From the NCBI GenBank assembly GCA_023412805.1, contig JAEZRM010000107.1, positions 1-53,418 on the forward strand: DNA of 53,418 nucleotides, read 5' to 3'. The notes under the pieces were generated by a model that saw only the letters and a program-made list of their open reading frames with translations, searched no databases and was not told the origin of the DNA. Source of the DNA: Pseudomonadota bacterium. GTDB lineage: Bacteria > Pseudomonadota > Alphaproteobacteria > Rhizobiales > Hyphomicrobiaceae. Made by a program: the position numbers and the translations under genes. Positions 10,032-18,665 of the stretch are shown piece by piece (position 1 is the first letter of the stretch; each line of letters opens with the position of its first letter).

Positions 10032-10442
10032 ATGGCGAATTTCATCTGGTACGCGCTCTCGAGCGTTGCCTTGGCACTGATCACGGTCGGTGCCGTCTGG
10101 TTCATACGCGGCTATCTCAATGGATCACCGCCGCGTATTTCATTCTTCGGCCCCCGGCCGGAGCCGCGACTGGCCGTCGTCGACCATGCCAATGTCGACG
10201 GGCGGCGCCGTCTCGTGCTCGTGCGCCGTGACAATATCGAGCACCTGATCATGACCGGCGGCCCAGTCGACGTCGTGATCGAGACCGGCATACCCGCACG
10301 GCCGGTCCTGACGCCAAGCGATGCCATCGAGGAGGCGCCGCCCCCAGCGCAGCCGTCATTATCGTCGCAACCCGTGTTCACACGCGCGCCCCGCACGCTC
10401 GGTACGGCCGCCGCAGGCACGACGGAAAGCGCGGCCGGCTGA
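10032..10442 (+). CDS. FliO-like flagellar biosynthesis protein
   Basis: The 136-residue protein has one N-terminal membrane helix (WYALSSVALALITVGAVWFI) followed by a cytoplasmic FliO-type domain with RRRLVLVRRDNIEHLIMTGG and PVDVVIETGI. This pattern is seen in alphaproteobacterial proteins annotated FliO, a helper for FliP assembly in the flagellar export gate. The tail is Pro/Ala/Ser-rich and low in complexity. The ATG at 10032 is preferred; TTG 9990 and GTG 10008 extend it without a better ribosome site. No other flagellar gene is in the window, so its role may be separate from motility. Confidence in FliO itself is moderate. Confidence 0.6.
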   Translation: MANFIWYALSSVALALITVGAVWFIRGYLNGSPPRISFFGPRPEPRLAVVDHANVDGRRRLVLVRRDNIEHLIMTGGPVDVVIETGIPARPVLTPSDAIEEAPPPAQPSLSSQPVFTRAPRTLGTAAAGTTESAAG

Positions 10443-10564
10443 TCGTCCGCGCCAGCGTTATGCGGCGCTCGTCCCGTCGGATGCGTTGAAGCTTTGAGCA
10501 AGGAGGCGTCGCGTTGCCGGCGCAGCATGGCCCGGCCATGCACAGGTCCGGAGAAAGAACAGTG

Positions 10565-13219
10565 ATGAAATCGACGCCCATGCGCACTTGGATCGCTGCG
10601 CTCATCGCCGCGGTCGTGCTCCTGGTCGCCCCGGCCATGGCGCAGCAGGCGCCGCAATCCGCACCCCAGTCTCAACCTGCGCCACCCGCCGCCACGCCGC
10701 CGGCTGCCGCACCGCCGACGGACGGCGCGCCCGCCCCGCAAGCGCCCACGAACGGCGCGAAGCCGGCTCCCACGATCGAAGTGCCTGCGAAAATTGCCCA
10801 ACAGATCGACCGGCTGTCGGCGTCCATCGATACGGCCGAGAAATCCATCGAGCGCATTCGCGATTCCGACGCCGATCTCGCGCGTGTGCGCGGCGAGATC
10901 GATCAGATTCTCACCGAGAGCGCCAAGACGGCCGAGGAAATACGTCCTCTGCTCTCCGCCGCCCGACGACAGGTTGAGAGCCTTGGTCCGCCACCGGCAA
11001 AAGATGCACCAGCCGAGGCCCCCGCGGTCGTCGCCGAGCGCGAGCGGCTTGGCGCTACCGTCTCGGCCCTCGACGGCGCCTTGAAGACGCTCGATCTCAC
11101 CACGGTCCGCGGTCGTGATCTCATTGCCCGCATCACCGAGCTGCGCCAGTCACTCTTCTCGCGCAATCTTTTCGAGCGCGCACAGAGCCCGCTCCTGCCG
11201 CACCACTGGCTCAATGCGAGCAGGGATCTGCCTTCCACTGCGGAGTTCGCGCAGTACCTCGTAGCCGATTGGTTCAAGGCCGCATCCGATGTCATGTCGG
11301 GGCTTATGCTGGTGCTGGGCGGCGCGCTTCTGACCGTGGTTGGCGGCTGGCTCGTCATGCGCTACCTGGAGCGCGTTACACACTCCCCCCCGCCGGACGG
11401 GCGCAATTTCGTCCAGCGCGCCCAGCGCATCGCCTGGATTGCGCCCTGTCGCATGTTGCCGGCAGTTGCCGCGATCACCATTCTGGTTATCGGCATGAAC
11501 CATCTCGGGCTCATGCGCCTGCCCGGCGGCAACGTGGTCGCGGCGGTTCTGTCGGCCATACTGCTGACTGTCGTCGTCGGCACATTGATCCGCGTCGTTC
11601 TCTCGCCGCGCGATCCCGCCCTGCGGCTGGTGAACCTGACAGACAGGGCCGCCAGCAGCATAAGCTGGTGTCTGATTGGCCTCGTGGCCGTCTATGCCGC
11701 CGATCTCGCACTCACCGACATCGGTCGCTACCTCGTCGTCCCGCTCTCGATCACGGTTGTAAGAACGTTCGTCGCGAGCCTCGCGTATGCCGGCTTGCTG
11801 ACGGCATTGCTGCTCACACCCTTCACACCCCGGCCCGTACCTACCGCCACATCGGACGCCGTCATGCTTCCGGCGACGACGCGCCTGACGCCCTGGTGGC
11901 TCAAGGTGCCGCTCTGGGTGCTGACGCTTCTCATCCTGGCGACGACGCTCCTCGGCTACCTCGCGCTTGGTCGCTTCATCGCCCAGCAGCTCGTTCTGAC
12001 CGGAACGGTGATCGTCGCCGCCGGCTTGATCTACCTGACCATCTGCTCGATCACGCGCACGATCGACCAGCCTTCCAACCCCATCGGCCACACGCTCACG
12101 ACGCGCCTCGGCATAACGCCCGCACGGCTCGGCGAGCTCGCGTGGCTGGTCGAGATGCTCCTTACGGTCCTGCTGCTGCTCATCGCCGTTCCGCTCGTGC
12201 TCGTGCAGTGGGGTTTCACCGCGGCCGACATTCGCGACTGGTTCGCTCGCGCGTTCTTCGGCTTCGAGATCGGCCAGCTCCGCATCTCACCGGCCCGCAT
12301 CCTCTTCGGCATACTGCTCTTTATTGGCTTGGTCTTCGCGACGCGCATCTTCCAGCGCTGGCTGCACGATCGCGTCCTCCAGCCGCGCCGCGTCGAAGCC
12401 GGCATTGCCAATTCCATCGAGACGGCTGCCGGCTACACCGGCATCGCGCTCTCCGCGATCCTCGCGGTCTCCTATGCGGGTCTCGACATCACCAACATCG
12501 CGATTGTCGCCGGCGCCCTGTCGGTCGGCATCGGCTTCGGCCTCCAGTCGATCGTCAACAACTTCGTCTCGGGCCTCATTCTGCTCGTCGAGCGACCGGT
12601 CAAGGTGGGCGACCGGATTGTGGTCGGTGATCAAGAGGGGCACGTCCGCCGCATTAGCGTCCGCTCCACTGAAATCGAGACGTTCGATCGCGCGCGCCTG
12701 ATCATTCCGAATTCGGAGCTGATCACCGGACGCGTCATGAACAAGACCCATCGCAGTCTCATTGGGCGCGGGAGCGTGCGCATTTCAGCGAGTCGGGAAG
12801 CTGATCCCGAGAAGGTGATCGAGATCATCGTCGCTTGCGCGAAGGCACATCCTCAGGTGCTGACCGAACCGCCCCCCGGCGCGGTCTTCGACAACATCGC
12901 CGCAAGCTCGCTCGATTTCTTCATGTGGTTCTTCGTTGCGGACGTCTCGCGTGCCGGCGGCGTGCAGTCCGATCTGCGCATTGCCATCATGAAGGCCTTC
13001 AAGGAGGCCGGCATCGAGATACCGTACGCGCAGCATGACATTCACCTGCGCGACCTCGATGGCGTGCGCACGCTCATCAATCGCGCCGTCGAAGAGCGCG
13101 CGGGAAAGGCACAAGGCGCGCCCCGGGGAACGCCCGACCGGACCACCGCCCAGGATTTCGACGAGAGCATCGACGGACACGCGCCGCCACCCGACGAGCC
13201 ACCCGCAAGGGGCGGTTAG
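10565..13219 (+). CDS. Large MscS-family mechanosensitive channel with DUF3772 region
   Basis: This 884-residue inner-membrane protein begins with a signal peptide (MRTWIAALIAAVVLLVAPAM, cut near AMA-QQ) and a Pro/Ala-rich linker. A periplasmic coiled-coil region of DUF3772 type follows (about 80-210), then many membrane helices. Near the C-terminus lies the MscS pore and beta domain: GALSVGIGFGLQSIVNNFVS, GLILLVERPVKVGDRIVVGD, then EGHVRRISVRSTEIETFD. It should open under membrane tension to release solutes during osmotic downshock. ATG 10565 has GGAGAA upstream and gives the signal peptide. The chain ends in an acidic Pro-rich tail. Its stop shares bases with the stop of the convergent small gene. 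Confidence 0.92.
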   Translation: MKSTPMRTWIAALIAAVVLLVAPAMAQQAPQSAPQSQPAPPAATPPAAAPPTDGAPAPQAPTNGAKPAPTIEVPAKIAQQIDRLSASIDTAEKSIERIRDSDADLARVRGEIDQILTESAKTAEEIRPLLSAARRQVESLGPPPAKDAPAEAPAVVAERERLGATVSALDGALKTLDLTTVRGRDLIARITELRQSLFSRNLFERAQSPLLPHHWLNASRDLPSTAEFAQYLVADWFKAASDVMSGLMLVLGGALLTVVGGWLVMRYLERVTHSPPPDGRNFVQRAQRIAWIAPCRMLPAVAAITILVIGMNHLGLMRLPGGNVVAAVLSAILLTVVVGTLIRVVLSPRDPALRLVNLTDRAASSISWCLIGLVAVYAADLALTDIGRYLVVPLSITVVRTFVASLAYAGLLTALLLTPFTPRPVPTATSDAVMLPATTRLTPWWLKVPLWVLTLLILATTLLGYLALGRFIAQQLVLTGTVIVAAGLIYLTICSITRTIDQPSNPIGHTLTTRLGITPARLGELAWLVEMLLTVLLLLIAVPLVLVQWGFTAADIRDWFARAFFGFEIGQLRISPARILFGILLFIGLVFATRIFQRWLHDRVLQPRRVEAGIANSIETAAGYTGIALSAILAVSYAGLDITNIAIVAGALSVGIGFGLQSIVNNFVSGLILLVERPVKVGDRIVVGDQEGHVRRISVRSTEIETFDRARLIIPNSELITGRVMNKTHRSLIGRGSVRISASREADPEKVIEIIVACAKAHPQVLTEPPPGAVFDNIAASSLDFFMWFFVADVSRAGGVQSDLRIAIMKAFKEAGIEIPYAQHDIHLRDLDGVRTLINRAVEERAGKAQGAPRGTPDRTTAQDFDESIDGHAPPPDEPPARGG

Positions 13220-13449
13220 TCACGCGATCGCTGAGATGCCGCAGGCTCCCAGTCGCCGAACTGGGCGGGCCCGAGACGGCTCATGTCGAGCAAGCCTACT
13301 GACACGAGCACGCCAGCCTCGACCGGTGCCGCCTGCGCCTCGTCGGGCGCCTTGCCCGCCGTGATGAAATAAAGCGCGCCCCCGGCCACGGAGATGGCCA
13401 ACGAGGCAAAGAGGCTCCGCAGCGGCGGACGAATGCGATCGATCAACAT
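13216..13449 (-). CDS. Small single-helix membrane protein, hypothetical
   Basis: A 77-residue frame starts MLIDRIRPPLRSLFASLAIS and has one hydrophobic helix (about 10-32, ending ALYFITAGKAP), then an Ala/Val-rich external part. I do not recognise a family. Its stop codon TAA overlaps the TAG of the MscS gene on the other strand (13216-13219), a tight convergent arrangement. Codon use is like that of its neighbours, but no strong ribosome site is seen, so it may be spurious. Confidence 0.45.
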   Translation of the reverse strand: MLIDRIRPPLRSLFASLAISVAGGALYFITAGKAPDEAQAAPVEAGVLVSVGLLDMSRLGPAQFGDWEPAASQRSRD

Positions 13450-13582
13450 GCTGGCGATGATCCGGACGAGAGACGAGACGCAGCAACCAAAGGTTGCTGT
13501 CCGATCATCTTGCGCGCAAAAGATTTAGGAGGTCTTAACCGGCGTGCCGCGTCGACACGCCGGTCGGTCGGTCCGACTGCGC

Positions 13583-14341
13583 CTACCCGCGGATCGAGAA
13601 GCCCCCGCAAACAGGGATCGCCGTGCCCGTCACGAAATCCGACGCTGGCGCCGCCAGGAAGACCGCGATCCCCGAGAAATCCTCGGGCTTGCCCCAGCGC
13701 CCCGCCGGCGTGCGCGAGAGCACATTCTCGTTCAGCCCCTCGATATCGACCCGCGCCCGCTGCGTGAGCTCGGTATCGATCCAGCCTGGCAGGATGGAAT
13801 TGACCTGGATGTTGTCCTTGGCCCAGGCCGTCGCCAGCGCGCGCGTCATCTGCACGATGCCGCCCTTCGATGCTGCGTACGCCGTCGTGAGCGGCGCACC
13901 GAACAGCGACATCATCGATCCGATGTTGATGATCTTGCCACCGCCCGCCTTCTTCATTTCCGGATAGACGGCCTGCGAGCAGTAGAACGCGCCGTCGAGA
14001 TTGATCGACAGGATCTCGCGCCATTCGCCGACCGTGTATGTCTCGGGCGCTTTCCGGATATTGATGCCCGCGTTGTTCACGAGAATGTCGATGCGGCCCA
14101 TCTGCTTCGCGGCATCCGCGACCATCTTCCGGCAGGAGGCTTCGTCCGCCACATTCACTTCGACCACCGCCGTACGCACGCCACGCTTCGCCAGCGCTGC
14201 CGCTGCGGCCTTCGATTTTTCCGCCTTGCGCGCGGCAATGACGATATCCGCCCCCGCAGCAGCGAGACCTTCGGCCATGCCGAGACCGATGCCGCCGTTG
14301 CCGCCCGTGATGAGCGCGACCTTACCCTTCAAATCGAACAT
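13583..14341 (-). CDS. Short-chain dehydrogenase/reductase
   Basis: The 252-residue protein is a classical SDR: TGGNGGIG cofactor loop at 12-19, NNAG at 89-92, and catalytic S142, Y155 and K159 (TAYAASKGG). The C-terminus ends in DFVTGTAIPVCGGFSIRG, like gluconate 5-dehydrogenase or 2-deoxy-D-gluconate 3-dehydrogenase relatives. It would oxidise or reduce an alcohol/ketone pair with NAD(P) in the cytosol. The substrate cannot be told from sequence. The start is the ATG at 14341. It lies in the same direction as the thioesterase gene 94 nt upstream. Confidence 0.9.
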   Translation of the reverse strand: MFDLKGKVALITGGNGGIGLGMAEGLAAAGADIVIAARKAEKSKAAAAALAKRGVRTAVVEVNVADEASCRKMVADAAKQMGRIDILVNNAGINIRKAPETYTVGEWREILSINLDGAFYCSQAVYPEMKKAGGGKIINIGSMMSLFGAPLTTAYAASKGGIVQMTRALATAWAKDNIQVNSILPGWIDTELTQRARVDIEGLNENVLSRTPAGRWGKPEDFSGIAVFLAAPASDFVTGTAIPVCGGFSIRG

Positions 14342-14435
14342 GGGACGCTTCCTCTGCTTTTGTCTGGCTCTAATTCGTCTGGCCGCCGGCTGCTTCCTGT
14401 GGCGCTGACGTTGTAGTGCCGGAGTACCGGCGCTG

Positions 14436-14861
14436 TCACGCCCTTGCCGGTCTTGGCTCCAATACCATTTGCGTCTGCGTGATCAGCGCGACGACACCGC
14501 CGTCGCTCTCGCGCGTGATCCGCGTCTGCCAGACCTGCGTGCGCCGTCCACGATGGATCGGCGTTGCCTCGCCGATAATCGTCGTGCCAACCGGCGCACC
14601 TGAGATGAAATTCGTCTTCGACTCGATGGTCGTCGTCGAATGTCCCTCCGGTAGATTGAGCACCGTGCCCGCCGCACCGAGCGTGTCGGCGAAGGCCATG
14701 ATCGCACCGCCATGAATAGTCGCCGGCCGCGTGCATACTTCCGGCCTCACGACGAGATGCGCTCTGACACACTCGCGCGTCGCCGCTACGAGCTCGATAC
14801 CGAGAAGCTCGGCGAAAGGCATCCGTAAGCTCTTGAGGCGCTCGAGCTCTGCTGTCGACAT
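14436..14861 (-). CDS. PaaI-type hotdog thioesterase
   Basis: The 141-residue protein has the hotdog-fold signature TIHGGAIMAFADTLGAAGT (H50-G51-G52) and a second strand set TESKTNFI...RTQVWQTRIT, as in the PaaI/YbgC/DUF4442 thioesterases. It should hydrolyse an acyl- or aryl-CoA and probably acts as a tetramer. The start at 14861 gives MSTAELERLKSLRMPFAELL and the usual length. The neighbouring SDR in the same orientation may act on related acyl intermediates, but no pathway is evident. Confidence 0.88.
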   Translation of the reverse strand: MSTAELERLKSLRMPFAELLGIELVAATRECVRAHLVVRPEVCTRPATIHGGAIMAFADTLGAAGTVLNLPEGHSTTTIESKTNFISGAPVGTTIIGEATPIHRGRRTQVWQTRITRESDGGVVALITQTQMVLEPRPARA

Positions 14862-15037
14862 GGTCGCTGCTCCCTGACTGGTTCCGGTCTGTCAGTAGAC
14901 TTCGTTTGTCCAAGCCTACCCAAGCTCGCACACCACGGCCAGCACCGCCGCGCAATTACTCGTCCGATCAAGGGCGGAACCCAGCCGGAAGCCGAGCGTT
15001 TTTACCCCATAACAAATGTTGCATAAGGAGATGAGAC

Positions 15038-15301
15038 ATGGCCGTTGATCATGACCGGCGTACGCCGCACGAATATCAGGACTATATCGACCGTGCGCCG
15101 TCGAGCGATGCAAGTGGTTGGGGTGTGATCCTTGGTATTGCTGCGCTTCTGGCGATCCTAGGCATGCTGTTCATCGGCATCGGGAACACGCCGACCGGTA
15201 CGACGACCACTGAGCCGGCAATCGAGCGCACGGCGCCGACCCCGACGCCTGCTCCGACACCGGCACCGACCCCGACGACACCGTCGCCGGCGCCGAACTA
15301 A
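15038..15301 (+). CDS. Small membrane protein with Pro/Thr-rich tail
   Basis: The 87-residue product has a polar N-terminus (DHDRRTPHEYQDYIDRAPSS), one membrane helix (GVILGIAALLAILGMLFIGI) and a low-complexity tail of PTPAPTPAPTPTT repeats. A very good ribosome site (AAGGAGATGAGAC) precedes the ATG, so it is probably well translated. With the tail outside, the Pro/Thr stretch would be a periplasmic spacer. The family is not recognised. A hairpin follows at 15330-15357. Confidence 0.75.
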   Translation: MAVDHDRRTPHEYQDYIDRAPSSDASGWGVILGIAALLAILGMLFIGIGNTPTGTTTTEPAIERTAPTPTPAPTPAPTPTTPSPAPN

Positions 15302-15329
15302 CATCTCGGATGGCGCCAATCCGATGCTT

Positions 15330-15357
15330 GCAAGCCCTGGCCTCCGCCGGGGCTTGC
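15330..15357 (+). terminator. Hairpin terminator candidate
   Basis: GCAAGCCC at 15330-15337 pairs with GGGCTTGC at 15350-15357, followed by TTGCGTTC. It is weakly T-rich and sits 29 nt after the small membrane-protein gene, before queC. Confidence 0.5.
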
Positions 15358-15440
15358 TTGCGTTCGGAGCCTTCGAACACAGGAGTTGATCCGCCGCACA
15401 TGCGGGCGTAGTCCTCTGCAATGTTCCCTGCGGAGGCTCG

Positions 15441-16154
15441 ATGACGACCCCTTCTGAGCGCGCTGCGCTCGTACTTTTCTCCGGCGGACAGGATTCGACC
15501 GTCTGCCTCGCCTCTGCGCTCAGCCGCTACGATCGCGTCGAGACCATCGGCTTCGACTACGGCCAGCGTCATCGCGTCGAGCTCGACCAGAGACACACGG
15601 TCATAGCAGCCTTGCGCGAACGATTTCCCGACTGGTCACAGCGGCTCGGTGAGGATCACGTCCTTTCGCTCCCGACACTCGCGCAGATCAGCGAAACGAG
15701 CCTCACGCGCGAGACCGAAATCGAGATGACGGCGTCGGGCCTTCCGAGCACGTTCGTCCCCGGACGCAATCTGCTCTTCTTCGCCTACGCTGCAGCCCTC
15801 GCTTATCGACGCGGCATGTCGACACTCGTCGGCGGCATGTGCGAGACCGACTATTCAGGCTATCCCGATTGCCGCAATGATACGCTTCAGACACTCGCGC
15901 ACGCGTTGACGCTCGGTCTCGATCGGCCAGTGGCGATCGATACGCCGCTCATGACCATCGACAAGGCCGGCACCTGGGCACTCGCCGAAACGCTCGGCGG
16001 CGCCGCGCTCCTCGACATCATCGTCGAGCACACGCACTCCTGCTATCTCGGCGATCGCGCAACGCGCCATCCCTGGGGTTATGGCTGCGGAACCTGCCCC
16101 GCCTGTGAGCTGCGCGCCGGCGGTTTCGAGCGCTGGCAATCCGGACGCGGTTGA
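15441..16154 (+). CDS. queC: 7-cyano-7-deazaguanine synthase QueC
   Basis: QueC makes preQ0 from 7-carboxy-7-deazaguanine with ammonia and ATP, a step in queuosine tRNA modification. The 237-residue protein has the PP-loop SGGQDS at 14-19, the ligand region VPGRNLLFFAYAAALAY, and the four zinc cysteines C201, C216, C219 and C222 (HSC...CGTCPAC). The length is normal. No other que gene is next to it, and no preQ1 riboswitch was recognised upstream. The ATG at 15441 gives the family's usual start. Confidence 0.96.
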   Translation: MTTPSERAALVLFSGGQDSTVCLASALSRYDRVETIGFDYGQRHRVELDQRHTVIAALRERFPDWSQRLGEDHVLSLPTLAQISETSLTRETEIEMTASGLPSTFVPGRNLLFFAYAAALAYRRGMSTLVGGMCETDYSGYPDCRNDTLQTLAHALTLGLDRPVAIDTPLMTIDKAGTWALAETLGGAALLDIIVEHTHSCYLGDRATRHPWGYGCGTCPACELRAGGFERWQSGRG

Positions 16155-16181
16155 GCCTCAGCGACCACCAATCCCGCCGCC

Positions 16182-17078
16182 TCACCGGCCACCCAACCGC
16201 GCAAGGCGCGCGGCGGCTTCCGGCGCACCGAGTTCGCTCGCCTTCGCGTACCACTGGCGGGCCATGGCAACATCAGGCTGCAGGCCGACGACCTTGAGCC
16301 TCGACAGCTCATGCGGATCGTAGGTACCGGCCAGCGCGAGCGCGCTCTCGGCGAGGCCCGCTTCCGCGGCACGGCGGAACAGCGCCCGCGCCGGCTGGAT
16401 ATTGCCCTGGCTCAGCAGCTCCTTGCCCTTGGCATGGAGGCCAAGGGCGCGATCGCGCTCCGGACTCGACTGCGGCTCGGGCTGTGGCAACGGCTCGAGC
16501 GGCCGCGCCAGTGCCGCGACGACGCTCGGTCCCTGCTTGGACTGCGCCTGCTGCTGGGACGACGGCGCAATGAGCTGCACCGGCCCCACGACGAGCGCCG
16601 TCTTGGCTTCGGTCAGCACCTTGCCCTCGATCGTCACCAGCGAAATGACGACGTCCCATCGCCCTTGCTGAAGGCCGACCGGCAGAACGATGCCGAGGCT
16701 CGCAAGTCCGGCCAGCGGAATGGCCCAGGCACCAGGGCTGATCGCGTGTCCTTCGCTCAGCGTCGCTGCGTTCGGCAAGCCGCGAATGCGCACGAAGCTA
16801 TTGCGGATCAGCGCATCCTGCGGGCCCACCTGGATCGGCAACGGGCTTTTCGATGCCGGCTCGGCCAGCATGACCGGCGCTACATTGAGAAAGAACTCCT
16901 GCTGCTGGGCCTGTGCCGGCGTGGGCAGTCCCCATTGCAGTGGCTCACTCACAAGGAGCGCCGTGGCGGCAAGCGCTGCGAATGCCAAGCGACGCGATGA
17001 TATCCGGCGGGCACGCGCAGAGCGTACCTTGGGCGGCTTCGGCCAATGCCTTATCCGGCGTTGTTGCTGCGTACGCAA
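16182..17078 (-). CDS. Exported Sel1/TPR-repeat protein
   Basis: The 298-residue protein has an Arg-rich start and a signal-like helix (LAFAALAATALLVSEPLQWG, cleavage near AQA-QQQ). A beta-rich middle region (FVRIRGLPNAATLSEGHAIS) follows, and two to three Sel1-type repeats lie at the C-terminus (ALFRRAAEAGLAESALALAG and ARQWYAKASELGAPEAAARL). Sel1 repeats form a scaffold for protein binding. TTG at 17078 is chosen as start because GGGAGGGGAGGCGAGCG lies right before it; TTG 17141 would extend it. It follows the TAXI-protein gene in the same direction after 131 nt and may share its transcript. Partner unknown. Confidence 0.75.
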   Translation of the reverse strand: MRTQQQRRIRHWPKPPKVRSARARRISSRRLAFAALAATALLVSEPLQWGLPTPAQAQQQEFFLNVAPVMLAEPASKSPLPIQVGPQDALIRNSFVRIRGLPNAATLSEGHAISPGAWAIPLAGLASLGIVLPVGLQQGRWDVVISLVTIEGKVLTEAKTALVVGPVQLIAPSSQQQAQSKQGPSVVAALARPLEPLPQPEPQSSPERDRALGLHAKGKELLSQGNIQPARALFRRAAEAGLAESALALAGTYDPHELSRLKVVGLQPDVAMARQWYAKASELGAPEAAARLARLGGR

Positions 17079-17209
17079 CGCTCGCCTCCCCTCCCTCGAT
17101 GATCCTGATCGTCGTCCGGGCTTCTGGCGTCCCGCTGGCAACTCGTGTCACGTTTCCAAATTCACTGAACCGCGATGCCCGCATCCCGAGCGGCGGCTCG
17201 ATCCTCGCA

Positions 17210-18394
17210 CTAACGCCTCTGCTTGCTCCACTCGAGAAACTGGCGGAACAGCCGATCCTGCTCTGCGGGATCGAGGGGCGCAGCCTTCGCCGCCTGCGTC
17301 CGCGCCATCGACGTGTCGATGCTGGACGTCGTCGTCGCGTGCGCCTTGTCGAGCAACTCCTGAGCCGCCGGAAACCGCGTCCATCCGGGAATGGTCCCCG
17401 CGATATTCATTTCCTTCCACTTCGGCTGGTAAGGCGGCTGGCGCAGTCTGTCGAAGCGCTCGAAAAGATACTCGATGAAACGGACGCACCGGCGATAGCG
17501 ATCGCCATTGACGTTCGGGTTCCAGTTGAAGACCGCGAGCAGCGCCATCACGGAGATGGTCGACACCGGCTGCCCCTTGGGAATGAGGTTCGGATAGTCG
17601 GCATTCGTGAGCTCGGCCGGCACATAATAGTCCTCGAACTTCTCGCTGAACTCCATCGAGAGGAACTTGAAACCGGGCTCGGGCTTGATGCTCGAGAAAA
17701 GCGAGTTCGGCTTGCCGACAACGTGAACGATGGCAGCGATCTCACCCTTTTTCATGCTTTCGATCGCGATGGCGTTGTTCAGGTAGGTGCGCTCGACATC
17801 GAGGCCGAGGCGATCGAACACGATCCCACCGGTATAGTTGGCCGCGCTGCCGACCGTATTGAAATTGACCTTCTTGCCTCTGAGATCCTCGATCGAGTTG
17901 ATCTCCGGACGGGCGTAGATGTGCAATTCTCCCTGGAACATCGGCATGATGTAGTTCACGCGCTTCTCGATGTTCGGAATTTTCAGCACGTTTTTGTAGT
18001 GGTCGAGCACGTCCGCGTAGGTAATCGCGAAGTCGACGCCTTTGAGATAGATGAGATCGCTGACATTGCCGACGGCGCCGTAGGTGATCATCGGCACCAC
18101 GCGCAGATTGTCGCCGTCGTCGAGCGCACGCCCCAGATCCGCGGCGTAACGCACGAAACTCCCCTCGAGCAGGCCGCCCGCCAGACCTATCGTCCAGTTG
18201 TTGATGACCGCGGCCCGCTCGTTCTCGTCATAAGTCACGGGCTTCGGCGGCACGGGCAGCGCCCGCTTCGGGGCGCCCTTGCCTTGTGCCTGAGCAATAA
18301 CGATTGGGCTAACCTGCTGCTGAGCGCTCGCGGGAGCTGAGCCAAGCAACCCGCTGATGACAAAAGCCGCTGCGCCTACGAAAAGTGCACGCAC
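17210..18394 (-). CDS. TAXI-family periplasmic solute-binding protein
   Basis: The 394-residue protein has a signal peptide (MRALFVGAAAFVISGLLGSA, cut near ASA-QQQ) and the TAXI/NMT1_3 fold. Visible motifs are FAITYADVLDHYKNVLKIPN, INSIEDLRGKKVNFNTVGSA and IESMKKGEIAAIVHVVGKPN. These proteins normally feed TRAP transporters, but no TRAP permease is nearby. GTG 18394 is chosen as start, since AAGGGGATGCG precedes it and it gives a clean signal peptide; the frame is open 23 codons upstream. A Sel1-repeat gene follows, which suggests a sensing or envelope role, but this is inference. Confidence 0.82.
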   Translation of the reverse strand: MRALFVGAAAFVISGLLGSAPASAQQQVSPIVIAQAQGKGAPKRALPVPPKPVTYDENERAAVINNWTIGLAGGLLEGSFVRYAADLGRALDDGDNLRVVPMITYGAVGNVSDLIYLKGVDFAITYADVLDHYKNVLKIPNIEKRVNYIMPMFQGELHIYARPEINSIEDLRGKKVNFNTVGSAANYTGGIVFDRLGLDVERTYLNNAIAIESMKKGEIAAIVHVVGKPNSLFSSIKPEPGFKFLSMEFSEKFEDYYVPAELTNADYPNLIPKGQPVSTISVMALLAVFNWNPNVNGDRYRRCVRFIEYLFERFDRLRQPPYQPKWKEMNIAGTIPGWTRFPAAQELLDKAHATTTSSIDTSMARTQAAKAAPLDPAEQDRLFRQFLEWSKQRR

Positions 18395-18665
18395 ACCGCA
18401 TCCCCTTGACAGTTCCCTCCGACGACCCAGGTGCGCTCTTCTGATTTGGCGTTGCCTGGACACAACTATTTCAATGTTTCAATGTGGCAATGATGTGATC
18501 CGAGCACCGATTTATGGCGCTATCGGAACATTTGAACGCTTTCGCGCGCGCAGATCGGGCGTTAATGCGACGCCTGCATGGCGGCGGCGCGATTGCACGA
18601 CTTGACCATAAGCGGAGCGGCACGCATCAGTAGCTGTTTCGTCGTCCCCGGGAGCCCGCTTCACC

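Noticed and set aside
15239..15298. Tandem repeat or CRISPR-like array
   Set aside because: It is the coding sequence of the PTPAPTPAP tail of a small protein.
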